Notes under the pieces: model-generated
Seen by the model: only the letters and a program-made list of their open reading frames with translations
What the model was told of the DNA's origin: nothing
Databases searched by the model: none
Shown: positions 26,154 through 34,279 of the stretch, piece after piece
Layout: each line of letters begins with the position of its first letter
How positions within the stretch are numbered: the stretch's first letter is position 1
From: Firm-04 sp946413695
GTDB lineage: Bacteria > Bacillota > Clostridia > Oscillospirales > Ruminococcaceae
Direction of reading: 5' to 3'
NCBI GenBank assembly: GCA_946413695.1
Contig: CAMKLV010000005.1
Span: 20,810 to 84,809 of the forward strand
Length of the DNA stretch: 64,000 nucleotides
Program-made: the position numbers and the translations under genes

Positions 26154-27047
26154 ATGCAGAACACAAGCAATGCTGAACAAATCGAAAAACGTGTAAAGGG
26201 CAGAAAAATCTGGCGGCGCATCGGAATCTGGATGCTGCTGATTCTGCTCTTTGCTGCAATGGCATACGGCGCAAACAACCGCATCGAGGTCACAAAATAT
26301 ACATACGAAACAGATGCGCTTTCGGTTTCGTTCAACGGCTTCCGCATCGTGCAGCTCACCGATCTGCACAACAAGGTGTTTGCCGAGAAAAATGAGGTGC
26401 TGCTGCGGGAAGTGCGCGCGCTGGAGCCGGATATCATTGTGCTGACCGGTGACTTCATTGACGCGAGCAATCACACGAATGTAGCGGATGCGCTGCTGTT
26501 CATGCAGCAGATTCCGGATGTCGCGCCGACTTACTATGTCTACGGCAATCACGAGCATTATCTCCCGAAGGATGTGCTCTCCTCATTCGAGGAGAAGATC
26601 ACAGAATACGGCGTGCATTTTCTCTACAATGAGACCGTGCAGATCGAGTCACAGACCGGACAGACTTTCTCGCTGATCGGGCTCGATGATCTGTCGCTGC
26701 AGGCGAATATCCTGAAAACGCTTGCGGACGAGGCGCCGGATGACTTTCAGGTTTTGCTGGCGCATGAGCCGCAGTATCTGCGCGATTACTATGCGGAGAC
26801 CGGCGTCGATCTGGTGTTCGCCGGTCATACGCACGGCGGGCAGTGGCGGATTCCGTTTACGCATCAGGGACTCTACGCGCCGGATCAGGGCTTTCTGCCG
26901 GAATATTCCGACGGTGTATTTACCGAGGGCGGTACGACGATGTATCTGAGCCGCGGACTCGGAAACAGCGGCTTTCCGCTCCGCCTGTTCGATCATCCCG
27001 AGATTGTCTGCGTGACGCTGCAGACAGTTCCCGCGGAGCAGTCGTGA
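26154..27047 (+). CDS. Membrane-anchored metallophosphoesterase (YkuE-like)
   Basis: About 297 residues. A basic N-terminus and one membrane helix (WMLLILLFAAMAYG, about residues 25-38) hold an outward-facing calcineurin-like phosphoesterase domain. Metal motifs: VQLTDLHNKVF, VLTGDFIDA, YVYGNHEHYLP, LLAHEPQY and VFAGHTHGGQW. Related proteins hydrolyse lipid or nucleotide phosphoesters at the membrane; the substrate here is unknown. The frame opens earlier (26070), but the ATG at 26154 has GGAGG at ideal spacing. An asparaginase gene follows after 13 bases. Confidence 0.92.
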   Translation: MQNTSNAEQIEKRVKGRKIWRRIGIWMLLILLFAAMAYGANNRIEVTKYTYETDALSVSFNGFRIVQLTDLHNKVFAEKNEVLLREVRALEPDIIVLTGDFIDASNHTNVADALLFMQQIPDVAPTYYVYGNHEHYLPKDVLSSFEEKITEYGVHFLYNETVQIESQTGQTFSLIGLDDLSLQANILKTLADEAPDDFQVLLAHEPQYLRDYYAETGVDLVFAGHTHGGQWRIPFTHQGLYAPDQGFLPEYSDGVFTEGGTTMYLSRGLGNSGFPLRLFDHPEIVCVTLQTVPAEQS

Positions 27048-27060
27048 TCGGGGGCTTGTG

Positions 27061-28086
27061 ATGCGGATTGCTTTGATTCTGACGGGCGGCACGATTTGCA
27101 GCCGCGCCGGTTCCGACGGGACACGCCGCAGCGATGTCGGGACGGCTTCAACCGTCCTTGAGCAGCACTACCGGCTTGCACATCCGTATTCCTCGGTGGA
27201 ATTTGATGTGCAGATGCCGCTGAATGCGCTGAGTGAGGATTTGACACCGGATGACTGGTGTACGCTGCTGCGGACAATTGCGGCGCTCGATCTCAAACGC
27301 TATGACGGGATCATCATTGCACACGGCACGGATACGCTCGATCAGACCGCCGCGATGCTCTCCGCCGCGCTCCTCGGGATTCCGGTGCCGGTGATGCTCG
27401 TTTCGGCAATCGAGCCGCTCGGTGAGCCGCAGACGAACGGACACGCGAATTTTGAGGCGGCGGTCAAACTGATCTGTAAGCATCTTGCGGGCGGCGTCTG
27501 GGTGATTTATGAGAACAGCGACGGCTATATGTATCTGCACCGCGGGTTCGATCTGCTGCCGTGTCAGCATGAGAGCCGCTCCTTTTACAGCGACACGATG
27601 CAGAAAATCAATGCTGTGCTGGATGCCGCACCGATCCATAAAAAAAGCACCTGCTTTGATTTGCAGATGCTTGCGGCACATGCCAAGGCTGCGCCGGAGA
27701 TTATGCTGATCCGTCCCTACAACGGGCTGCGCTATGATAAACTGCCGCTCGAAGATGCGGCGGCGGTTGTGCACGGCACGTATCACTCGGAGACGGCAAA
27801 TTCGGTGCGGTTTTCGCCCTATGCCGTCCAGACGCTGATTCAGCGCTGCCGGAGCTATGGGATTCCGTGTTATCTTGCGCCGTGTCAGGAGCAGAACCAG
27901 AGCTACGGTTCGGGGTACGATCTGGTGCAGGAGGGCGCAATCCCGCTCGGGCACATGACGCTTGCCTTTGCCTACGGTGCGGTCTGGACAGGCTGTCTGC
28001 TCGGGCTTTCCGGTGAGCAGCTCACGAGCCGCGTCCGGCAGATGCGTCAGTCGCTGGAAAGCCAGCTCTTTCGCTGCTGCATGTAA
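27061..28086 (+). CDS. Type I L-asparaginase family protein
   Basis: About 341 residues with the asparaginase/GatD signatures: LTGGTICS near the N-terminus (catalytic Thr) and IIAHGTDTLDQTAAML (second catalytic Thr and the Asp-Lys pair region). IRPYNGLRYD and the C-terminal small domain follow. No signal peptide, so cytoplasmic. It probably releases ammonia from asparagine; a GatD-like role is less likely because no gatE is nearby. A GTG one codon earlier is an alternative start. It follows the metallophosphoesterase gene closely and overlaps the convergent DUF4416 gene by 40 bases at its 3' end. Confidence 0.88.
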   Translation: MRIALILTGGTICSRAGSDGTRRSDVGTASTVLEQHYRLAHPYSSVEFDVQMPLNALSEDLTPDDWCTLLRTIAALDLKRYDGIIIAHGTDTLDQTAAMLSAALLGIPVPVMLVSAIEPLGEPQTNGHANFEAAVKLICKHLAGGVWVIYENSDGYMYLHRGFDLLPCQHESRSFYSDTMQKINAVLDAAPIHKKSTCFDLQMLAAHAKAAPEIMLIRPYNGLRYDKLPLEDAAAVVHGTYHSETANSVRFSPYAVQTLIQRCRSYGIPCYLAPCQEQNQSYGSGYDLVQEGAIPLGHMTLAFAYGAVWTGCLLGLSGEQLTSRVRQMRQSLESQLFRCCM

Positions 28087-28589
28087 ATTCTGCGCACCTG
28101 CGTCAGAAATTCGTGTACCTGCGGCAGTTTGAAGTCCATATAAGTCCACGGGAACGGATGCCATGCATGCCGTGCATAAAAGAGCGTCAGCTCCGCATAG
28201 ATGCCCTCTGAGAGCGGAATGCGGTGACCGGCGTTCTTGGTCGTTGCAAGGGATAATCTGCCGGGGCTGACAAAGCCCGGATCGAGGTTGATGTGACGGT
28301 TTCCGGCATCGGCGGTTTCCTGCTCGATGCTGTTCGTCAGTGTCTTGATTGCGGCGAGCTCCTGCGGATCGCGGCAGACTGAAAATGAAAGCATTTTGCG
28401 GCAAACAGTGCCGCCCATTTCGCCGTCATAATAGGGCGAGATTGCAGAGAAGCTGTAGGCTTCGGATTCGAGATCGGTTTCGCCGAATGCCGCTTTCAGC
28501 TTTGCGATTGCGGCATCTGCGGCGGATTCATCGGTATACAATACGGCACAGATGAGCTTTTCCGGCTCAAAATGATGTGCGGTTCCCAT
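28047..28589 (-). CDS. DUF4416 family protein
   Basis: About 180 residues, cytoplasmic, with the family landmarks LICAVLYTDESA, IAIKTLTNSIEQ-like AAIKTLTNSIEQ, INLDPGFVSPGRLSLATTKNAGHRI, GIYAELTLFYARHAWHPFPWTYMDFK. The molecular function is unknown. A frame opens at 28631, but the ATG at 28589 has AAGGAG nine bases upstream and starts at the conserved domain. A strong promoter lies just upstream. The last 40 bases lie antisense to the asparaginase 3' end. Confidence 0.88.
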   Translation of the reverse strand: MGTAHHFEPEKLICAVLYTDESAADAAIAKLKAAFGETDLESEAYSFSAISPYYDGEMGGTVCRKMLSFSVCRDPQELAAIKTLTNSIEQETADAGNRHINLDPGFVSPGRLSLATTKNAGHRIPLSEGIYAELTLFYARHAWHPFPWTYMDFKLPQVHEFLTQVRRIYMQQRKSWLSSD

Positions 28590-28621
28590 ATGTGACAACT
28601 CCTTGTGAATGTTCTGGTGTA

Positions 28622-28650
28622 ATGATACCACGAAAGCGGAAAGATGTCAA
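28622..28650 (-). promoter_or_regulatory. Promoter of the DUF4416 gene
   Basis: TTGACA (28650-28645), a 17-base spacer and TATCAT (28627-28622) on the minus strand. Confidence 0.8.
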
Positions 28651-28665
28651 GTGCGGGGTGATCGG

Positions 28666-29394
28666 ATGATCAAAAAGATTTGGAAATATCTTGCGGCTGC
28701 GGCGATGCTTGCTGCGCTGCTGATGATGGCGCTGTTTCTGTACCGCGTGTCAAGAACCGGACTGCGCTATGTGCTGAACGGCTGTCCGGACAGCCGCGCG
28801 ATGCCTGCGCTCGGTGAGCTGCTGACTGCAAAGCAATATGAAACCTGCTATTTTGCATATATCCGCGAAGTGCCGCATGAGCCGCATTATGCCGCGCTGG
28901 AAATTGATTTTGAGTTTGACTCGTTCTGCGATCGGGAGCAGTTGATTCGTGAGGCACTGGAAATACGCGGGATCACGGAGCAGTTTATGCGGGAGCATCC
29001 GGAGGAGATACACAGTGAGCTGCGCGTGAAGCTGGATTTTCATGACAAAAATGATGCGTCTCCGGCATTTGTGCGGTTCCTGAATTTCGATGAGGATCAC
29101 AATGGCGGCGGGTTACAGTCCGGCGGATTGATGTACGGCAAGATTTGGGCGGACGGTGCATCACTCGATACTTTGAAGGATGCGCGCGGGTTTACGAATC
29201 TGTGGCTTGATGGCTTTGCATTTCCGGATGATTTCTCTGCGCTGGATGATATGGATACGCTGCAGGCGCTCTCGTTCAATGCCGGAAACAAATATACTTA
29301 TGCGCCGGAGGTGCTCGCTGATTTTGACAAGCATCATCCCGGCTGCAGGCTCAGCGGCAATCTCGAAACCGTGAAAGATGATGAAAAATCCTGA
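28666..29394 (+). CDS. Hypothetical membrane-anchored protein
   Basis: About 242 residues that I do not recognise. One N-terminal membrane helix (YLAAAAMLAALLMMALFLY) is followed by a mixed alpha/beta domain rich in acidic residues. The C-terminal third (LDTLKDARGFTNLWLDGFAF, then ALDDMDTLQALSFNAG) is reminiscent of leucine-rich repeats. I chose the ATG at 28666 because it begins at the helix and has GGGGTGAT upstream; a frame opens at 28609. It is divergent from the DUF4416 gene. No catalytic motif is visible. Confidence 0.6.
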   Translation: MIKKIWKYLAAAAMLAALLMMALFLYRVSRTGLRYVLNGCPDSRAMPALGELLTAKQYETCYFAYIREVPHEPHYAALEIDFEFDSFCDREQLIREALEIRGITEQFMREHPEEIHSELRVKLDFHDKNDASPAFVRFLNFDEDHNGGGLQSGGLMYGKIWADGASLDTLKDARGFTNLWLDGFAFPDDFSALDDMDTLQALSFNAGNKYTYAPEVLADFDKHHPGCRLSGNLETVKDDEKS

Positions 29395-29520
29395 AACTGA
29401 AACACGGAAAGTGCGGAGAATCCGCTATGAAAGCGTATAAGATGATTGAAATCGAATGCAGATATCAAAAACGGTTATTCCTGGAAAAAACGCGCTCTGA
29501 CGCATAAATGAGGGATCAAA

Positions 29521-30171
29521 ATGAAACTGAAAGACAAGGCAGTGCAGGTCTGCGATATTCTTGATACGGTCTATCCGGATGCAAAATGCTCGCTGGAATA
29601 TGACGAGCCCTATCAGCTGATGATCGCGACGCGGCTTTCGGCGCAGTGTACCGATGCGCGCGTCAACATTGTGACGAAGGATTTGTTCCGCGATTTCCCG
29701 ACGCTGGATTCTTTCGCGGATGCGGATATCACGGCGCTGGAAAACGCGGTCAAGCCCTGCGGGTTCTACCGCGCAAAGGCAAAGAGCATCAAGGAGATGT
29801 GTCAGCGCGTGCGCGATGTCTACGGCGGAAGGGTGCCGGACAATATGGATGATCTGCTGACGCTTTCCGGCATCGGGCGCAAAACGGCAAATCTGCTGCT
29901 CGGCGATGTCTACGGGCAGGCTTCGGTTGTCACCGATACGCACTGCATCCGGATTTCCGGCAGGCTCGGGCTGACAAAGCGGCACGCGCCGGAGCATGTC
30001 GAGGAGGATCTGCGGAAGATTCTGCCGCCGGAACGCTCCTCGCGCTACTGCCATCAGATCGTGTTGTTCGGGCGCGATACCTGTACGGCGCGCAATCCGA
30101 AATGTGCGGCGTGTCCGCTGAAAGAACTGTGTGTCGATCCCGATTTTACAAAAATCCCGAAAAAAATTTGA
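29521..30171 (+). CDS. nth: Endonuclease III
   Basis: A 216-residue DNA glycosylase/AP lyase of base-excision repair. The helix-hairpin-helix LSGIGRKTANLLL carries the catalytic Lys, and VVTDTHCIRISGRLGL carries the catalytic Asp. The C-terminal iron-sulfur cluster is complete: CTARNPKCAACPLKELC (Cys-x6-Cys-x2-Cys-x5-Cys). Length is normal. It is followed immediately by a new promoter and T-box leader. Confidence 0.97.
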   Translation: MKLKDKAVQVCDILDTVYPDAKCSLEYDEPYQLMIATRLSAQCTDARVNIVTKDLFRDFPTLDSFADADITALENAVKPCGFYRAKAKSIKEMCQRVRDVYGGRVPDNMDDLLTLSGIGRKTANLLLGDVYGQASVVTDTHCIRISGRLGLTKRHAPEHVEEDLRKILPPERSSRYCHQIVLFGRDTCTARNPKCAACPLKELCVDPDFTKIPKKI

Positions 30172-30179
30172 AAAAGGGC

Positions 30180-30208
30180 TTGACAAATAAAATTATTTGT
30201 GATACAAT
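30180..30208 (+). promoter_or_regulatory. Promoter of the T-box leader
   Basis: TTGACA (30180-30185), a 17-base spacer and TACAAT (30203-30208), just after nth. Confidence 0.88.
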
Positions 30209-30209
30209 G

Positions 30210-30486
30210 CATATCGAAAGGCAATGAGGAAGCCAAGCAGAGGATTGCCAATGTCTTCAGAGAGCCGGCGGGTGGTGTGAGCCGGTGTCATGCAATGCTG
30301 TGTATCCCTTCTGAGCCGGAATGCTGAAAGGTCAAAGTAAGCGTTCCCGTGAGTCTGCGTGAAAGAATAGGGTTTGCTGGAACCTGAAAGTGGTGTTACG
30401 CAATAGCGGCACAATTTGAGTGGTACCGCGGGTAATCAATGGATTGATACTCGTCTCAAAGATTTTTCTTTGGGACGGGTTTTTTA
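30210..30486 (+). promoter_or_regulatory. T-box riboswitch (tRNA-sensing leader) with terminator
   Basis: Stem I shows the conserved apical part: AGAGAG, the CCGGC/GCCGG stem and GGTGGTGTGA in its loop (around 30258-30285). Below it ATTGC/GCAAT and GAGGAAG/CTTCT helices enclose a candidate specifier loop (GCTGTGTATCCC, about 30297-30310). The T-box sequence TGGTACCGCGGGT lies at 30421-30433. The terminator stem CTCGTCTCAAAG/CTTTGGGACGGG (30450-30479) is followed by TTTTTT. The specifier could be UAU (Tyr) or AUC (Ile); I could not decide. The gene controlled is an acyl-CoA synthetase, not an obvious tRNA synthetase. Confidence 0.9.
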
Positions 30487-30511
30487 TTTTATTATGATAG
30501 GAGAGATTTCA

Positions 30512-32845
30512 ATGAGCGACCAGAAGAACCTTCAGAATGCCGAAGCCAGAATCAAAGAGGTTGCAGAGCGAATTTCCCGCCTGCGTGAGGATCTCGGTCT
30601 TTCTGTTGAGGAAATGGCTGCAAAAACAGATTATTCCGTAGAGGATTACAAGCTGTATGAATCCGGCGAAAAGGATTTCAGCTTTACGTTTATTTATAAA
30701 TGTGCCAATGCGTTTCATGTTGAGATTTCCGAACTGATGGAGGGCAGCTCGCCGGAGCTGAGCGGCTACACCGTCACCAGAAAGGGCGAGGGCGTGCCGA
30801 TCGTCCGCAGAGAGGGCTTTGTCTATAACCGCCTCGCTGCGAAGTTCAAGAACAAGACTGTGGAGCCGTTCCATGTTGTGATCCCTTACTCGGAGGAGGC
30901 GCTCTCCAGACCGCTGCATCTCGGCAGCCACGCCGGACAGGAAATGGATATCGTCATCAAGGGCACTCTGCGGCATATCATCGGTACGCATACCGAGATT
31001 CTGCATGAGGGCGACTGCATCTACTATGACAGCTCGATCCCGCATGATGAGGTCGCGCTCGGCGGTGAGGACTGCGAGATCTATGCGTTTGTCATGGCAC
31101 CGCACGGAAACGGCGTATCGGAATATAAGGAGCATGTTGTTGAGTATCATTCGACCAATGTCGATAAGGCAGGTCTGATGCATCCGGTTGCAGAGAAGTT
31201 TGTCACCTGCGAAACAAATGAGGAAGGCATCCTCAGCGGCGTGCACTTCGAGCACAAGGATGAATTCAACTTTGCGTTCGATATCGTCGATGCAATGGCG
31301 GAGAAATGTCCGGACAAAACCGCGATGATCTATGTGGACAGAGACCACAACGAGCGCAGATTCACATTCAAGGACATCAAGCGCTATTCCTGCCAGACTG
31401 CAAACTATTTCAAGTCGCTGGGCATCAAAAAGGGCGACAGAGTCATGCTCGTCCTCAAGCGGCACTTCCAGTTCTGGTTCTCGATCATTGCGCTGCACCG
31501 CATCGGCGCACTGGTCATCCCTGCATCGAATATGCTGAAAAAGCATGACTTTGAATACAGATTCAATTCTGCGAAGGTTTCTGCAATCGTATGTACCGCG
31601 GACGGCGATGTTGCAGACGAGGTCGATCTCGCACAGGCAAACTGCCCCTCGCTCAAGACAAAAGTTGTTGTCAACGGACAGCGCGAGGGCTGGCATGATT
31701 TCAACGCAGAGCTTCCGGCTTACAGCACACACTTTGAGCGCACCGCTGAGACGCCCTGCGGCACCGATCCGATGCTGATCTTCTTCAGCTCCGGTACATC
31801 GGGCAACCCGAAGCTTGTTCTGCATAGCTATCAGTATCCGCTCGGTCACTATGTCACCGCGCGCTACTGGCAGAACGCTGACCCGAACGGTCTGCACTTC
31901 ACAATCTCCGATACCGGCTGGGGCAAGGCACTCTGGGGCAAGCTTTACGGTCAGTGGATGTGCGAATCTGCGGTGTTTGTCTATGACTTCGACCGCTTCC
32001 ATGCGGATGATATTCTGCCGATGTTCAAGAAGTATCATGTCACGAGCTTCTGCGCGCCGCCGACCATGTACCGCTTCTTCATCAAGGAGGATCTCGGCAG
32101 ATATGATCTTTCCTCGCTCAAATATGCATGTATCGCGGGTGAGGCGCTGAACCCTGAGGTGTTCTATCAGTTCCAGCGCGCAACCGGTCTGAAGCTCATG
32201 GAGGGCTTCGGTCAGACGGAGACCACGCTTTCCATCGCGAATGTTGTCGGCATGGAGCCGAAGCCCGGCAGCATGGGCAGACCGAATCCGCAGTATGATG
32301 TGCAGGTGCTTCTGCCGGACGGCACACCGGCGGCTGTCGGTGAGACCGGCGAAATCTGCATCAAGCTGAAAGAGGAGGGCGTTCCGGGTCTCGCGCTCTG
32401 CTACTACGGTGATGAGGAAACCACCGCCGAGACATGGCGCGACGGCTACTATCACACCGGCGATACCGCATGGGTCGATGAGGACGGCTACTTCTGGTAT
32501 GTCGGCCGTGTCGATGATGTCATCAAGTCCTCGGGCTACCGCATCGGACCGTTCGAGATTGAATCCGTGCTCATGGAGCTGCCGTATGTGCTGGAATGCG
32601 CTGTCACCGGCGTGCCGGATGAGGTGCGCGGTCAGGTTGTCAAGGCGACCATTGTTCTGACAAAGGGCACTGTTCCCTCGGATGCGCTCGTCAAGGAGAT
32701 TCAGGAGTACGTCAAGAAGGGCACCGCGCCGTATAAGTATCCGCGTGTTGTCGAGTTCGTTGAGGAGCTCCCGAAGACCGTCGGCAGCGGCAAGATCCGC
32801 CGTGCTGCGATCCGCGAAATGGACAAGGCAAAGTATCAGAAATAA
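30512..32845 (+). CDS. XRE-cupin-acyl-CoA synthetase fusion
   Basis: About 777 residues. N-terminal helix-turn-helix of the XRE/HipB type (about 8-65; LGLSVEEMAAKTDYSVEDYK), then a cupin domain (about 115-200; LHLGSHAGQEMDIVIKG, YYDSSIPHDEVALGGED). An AMP-forming acyl-CoA synthetase fills residues 235-775. The synthetase has FFSSGTSGNPKLVLHS, EGFGQTETT, YHTGDTAWVDEDGYFWYVGR, SSGYRIGPFEIES and the catalytic Lys in TVGSGKIRRAA. It resembles medium-chain or aryl-acid-activating enzymes, but the substrate is not visible. Start chosen at the ATG behind AGGAGAG; an upstream frame runs into the T-box and is not real. Control by a T-box suggests a role in amino-acid supply. Confidence 0.9.
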   Translation: MSDQKNLQNAEARIKEVAERISRLREDLGLSVEEMAAKTDYSVEDYKLYESGEKDFSFTFIYKCANAFHVEISELMEGSSPELSGYTVTRKGEGVPIVRREGFVYNRLAAKFKNKTVEPFHVVIPYSEEALSRPLHLGSHAGQEMDIVIKGTLRHIIGTHTEILHEGDCIYYDSSIPHDEVALGGEDCEIYAFVMAPHGNGVSEYKEHVVEYHSTNVDKAGLMHPVAEKFVTCETNEEGILSGVHFEHKDEFNFAFDIVDAMAEKCPDKTAMIYVDRDHNERRFTFKDIKRYSCQTANYFKSLGIKKGDRVMLVLKRHFQFWFSIIALHRIGALVIPASNMLKKHDFEYRFNSAKVSAIVCTADGDVADEVDLAQANCPSLKTKVVVNGQREGWHDFNAELPAYSTHFERTAETPCGTDPMLIFFSSGTSGNPKLVLHSYQYPLGHYVTARYWQNADPNGLHFTISDTGWGKALWGKLYGQWMCESAVFVYDFDRFHADDILPMFKKYHVTSFCAPPTMYRFFIKEDLGRYDLSSLKYACIAGEALNPEVFYQFQRATGLKLMEGFGQTETTLSIANVVGMEPKPGSMGRPNPQYDVQVLLPDGTPAAVGETGEICIKLKEEGVPGLALCYYGDEETTAETWRDGYYHTGDTAWVDEDGYFWYVGRVDDVIKSSGYRIGPFEIESVLMELPYVLECAVTGVPDEVRGQVVKATIVLTKGTVPSDALVKEIQEYVKKGTAPYKYPRVVEFVEELPKTVGSGKIRRAAIREMDKAKYQK

Positions 32846-32913
32846 GGCGATCCGGTGTTCCTGCATGATTCAGGCTGAGAAATGAGGCACTGTATCCCGA
32901 TTGAGAAATAATA

Positions 32914-32963
32914 ATGGAAGCCGCCAAATAATGCATTTATGCGCATTTGGCGGCTTTTTTCTG
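32914..32963 (+). terminator. Terminator after the acyl-CoA synthetase gene
   Basis: AAGCCGCCAAAT pairs with ATTTGGCGGCTT around a short loop, followed by a T-run. Confidence 0.85.
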
Positions 32964-32978
32964 TACGCGGTTTCAAAA

Positions 32979-33051
32979 TGGGATTCCAAAGGGTCATTGA
33001 TCCTTTGGCGAGGTTTGGAACGGAGCTCCATAATGAATCATTGCGGAGCTG
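32979..33051 (+). repeat. Dispersed palindromic repeat (site 6)
   Basis: GGGATTCCAAAGGG-TCATTGAT-CCTTTGGCGAGG, then GAACGGAGCTCC, then ATAATGAATCATTGCGG. The order of modules matches sites 5 and 7. Confidence 0.7.
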
Positions 33052-33093
33052 GAAAAAGCGGGATATTTGCAGCATGAAATATGATGCCTGCGC

Positions 33094-33122
33094 TTGCTTT
33101 TTATATGAAAATATGCTATAAT
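33094..33122 (+). promoter_or_regulatory. Promoter of pta
   Basis: TTGCTT (33094-33099), a 17-base spacer and TATAAT (33117-33122). Confidence 0.75.
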
Positions 33123-33181
33123 AAAAAATGGAAGCTCTGTCAAAGCAGGCAATCCGAATTTTATAATTGGAGGCTATTACA

Positions 33182-34198
33182 ATGGGTATGTTTGACAAGC
33201 TGCTTGCAAACCTCAAGGCAAGCAGAAAAACAATCGTTTTCACGGAGGGTACTGATCCCCGTATTCTTTCTGCAGCAGCGCGCCTGATGCAGGAGGGTCT
33301 TATGGACGTCATCCTCTGCGGCAAGGCAGATGAGGTCAAGGCTGCGGCTGCACAGGGCGGCTTTGATGTCGCTGCGGCTACCGTTGTCGATCCGGAGACC
33401 TATCCGGAGATGGACGCAATGGTCGCTGAGATGGTCGCGCTCCGCAAGGGCAAGATGACTGAGGATGAGGTCCGCGCTGCGCTGAAGAAGTCCAACTACT
33501 TCGGCACTATGCTCGTCAAGATGGGCAAGGCTGACGCTCTGCTCGGCGGCGCAACCTATTCCACCGCGGATACCGTCCGTCCGGCGCTCCAGATCATCAA
33601 GACCAAGAAGGGCGCAAACCTCGTCAGCTCCAGCTTCATCCTGTTCCGCGAGAAGGACGGCGTTGAGGAGAAGATCGCAATGGGCGACTGCGCAATCAAC
33701 ATCGGTTATTCCGACAGACTGGACAAGGACGGCAATGTTGTCCTGACCGCTGCACAGCAGCTCGGTGAGGTTGCTGTTGAGACCGCACGCACCGCTGCTT
33801 TCTTCGGCATTGATCCGAAGGTCGCAGTCCTCAGCTTCTCGACCTACGGCTCCGGCAAGGGCGCAACCGTTCAGCTCAGCCACGATGCTGTCATCGAGGC
33901 ACGCAAGATTGATCCGGAGCTCGTCATCGACGGCGAATTCCAGTTCGATGCAGCTGTCTCCGCAGAAGTTGCGAAGACCAAGTGCCCGGATTCCAAGGTT
34001 GCCGGTCAGGCAAATACCTTCATCTTCCCGCTGATCGAAGCCGGAAACATCGGCTACAAGATCGCACAGCGCCTCGGCGGTTACGCAGCATACGGCCCGA
34101 TCCTGCAGGGACTCAATGCCCCGATCAACGATCTCTCCCGCGGCTGCAACGCAGAGGAAGTCTACGCAATGGCGATCATCACCGCCGGTATGGCATAA
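33182..34198 (+). CDS. pta: Phosphate acetyltransferase
   Basis: A 338-residue enzyme converting acetyl-CoA and phosphate to acetyl phosphate for acetate and ATP formation. Recognisable stretches are IVFTEGTDPRILSAAARL at the N-terminus, KMTEDEVRAAL, YFGTMLVKMGKADALLGGA, STYGSGKG in the active-site region, and the conserved C-terminus ANTFIFPLIEAGNIGYKIAQRLGG with GPILQGLNAPINDLSRGC. The ATG at 33182 follows GGAGG at good spacing. No acetate kinase gene lies beside it in this window. Confidence 0.96.
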   Translation: MGMFDKLLANLKASRKTIVFTEGTDPRILSAAARLMQEGLMDVILCGKADEVKAAAAQGGFDVAAATVVDPETYPEMDAMVAEMVALRKGKMTEDEVRAALKKSNYFGTMLVKMGKADALLGGATYSTADTVRPALQIIKTKKGANLVSSSFILFREKDGVEEKIAMGDCAINIGYSDRLDKDGNVVLTAAQQLGEVAVETARTAAFFGIDPKVAVLSFSTYGSGKGATVQLSHDAVIEARKIDPELVIDGEFQFDAAVSAEVAKTKCPDSKVAGQANTFIFPLIEAGNIGYKIAQRLGGYAAYGPILQGLNAPINDLSRGCNAEEVYAMAIITAGMA

Positions 34199-34215
34199 TC
34201 AGACCGTTTCGGAAC

Positions 34216-34256
34216 CGCCCTGTGATCTGCATTCCGGATCGCAGGGCGTTGTTCTA
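34216..34256 (+). terminator. Hairpin after pta
   Basis: CGCCCTGTGATC (34216-34227) pairs with GATCGCAGGGCG (34237-34248), then TTGTTCT. It could be a leaky terminator before hflX. Confidence 0.55.
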
Positions 34257-34279
34257 TCCACAGGCAGGAGAAAATCAAC

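Noticed and set aside
30416..30511. Upstream extension of the acyl-CoA synthetase frame
   Set aside because: These codons lie in the T-box antiterminator and terminator region. The ATG at 30512 has a proper ribosome site and begins the XRE domain.
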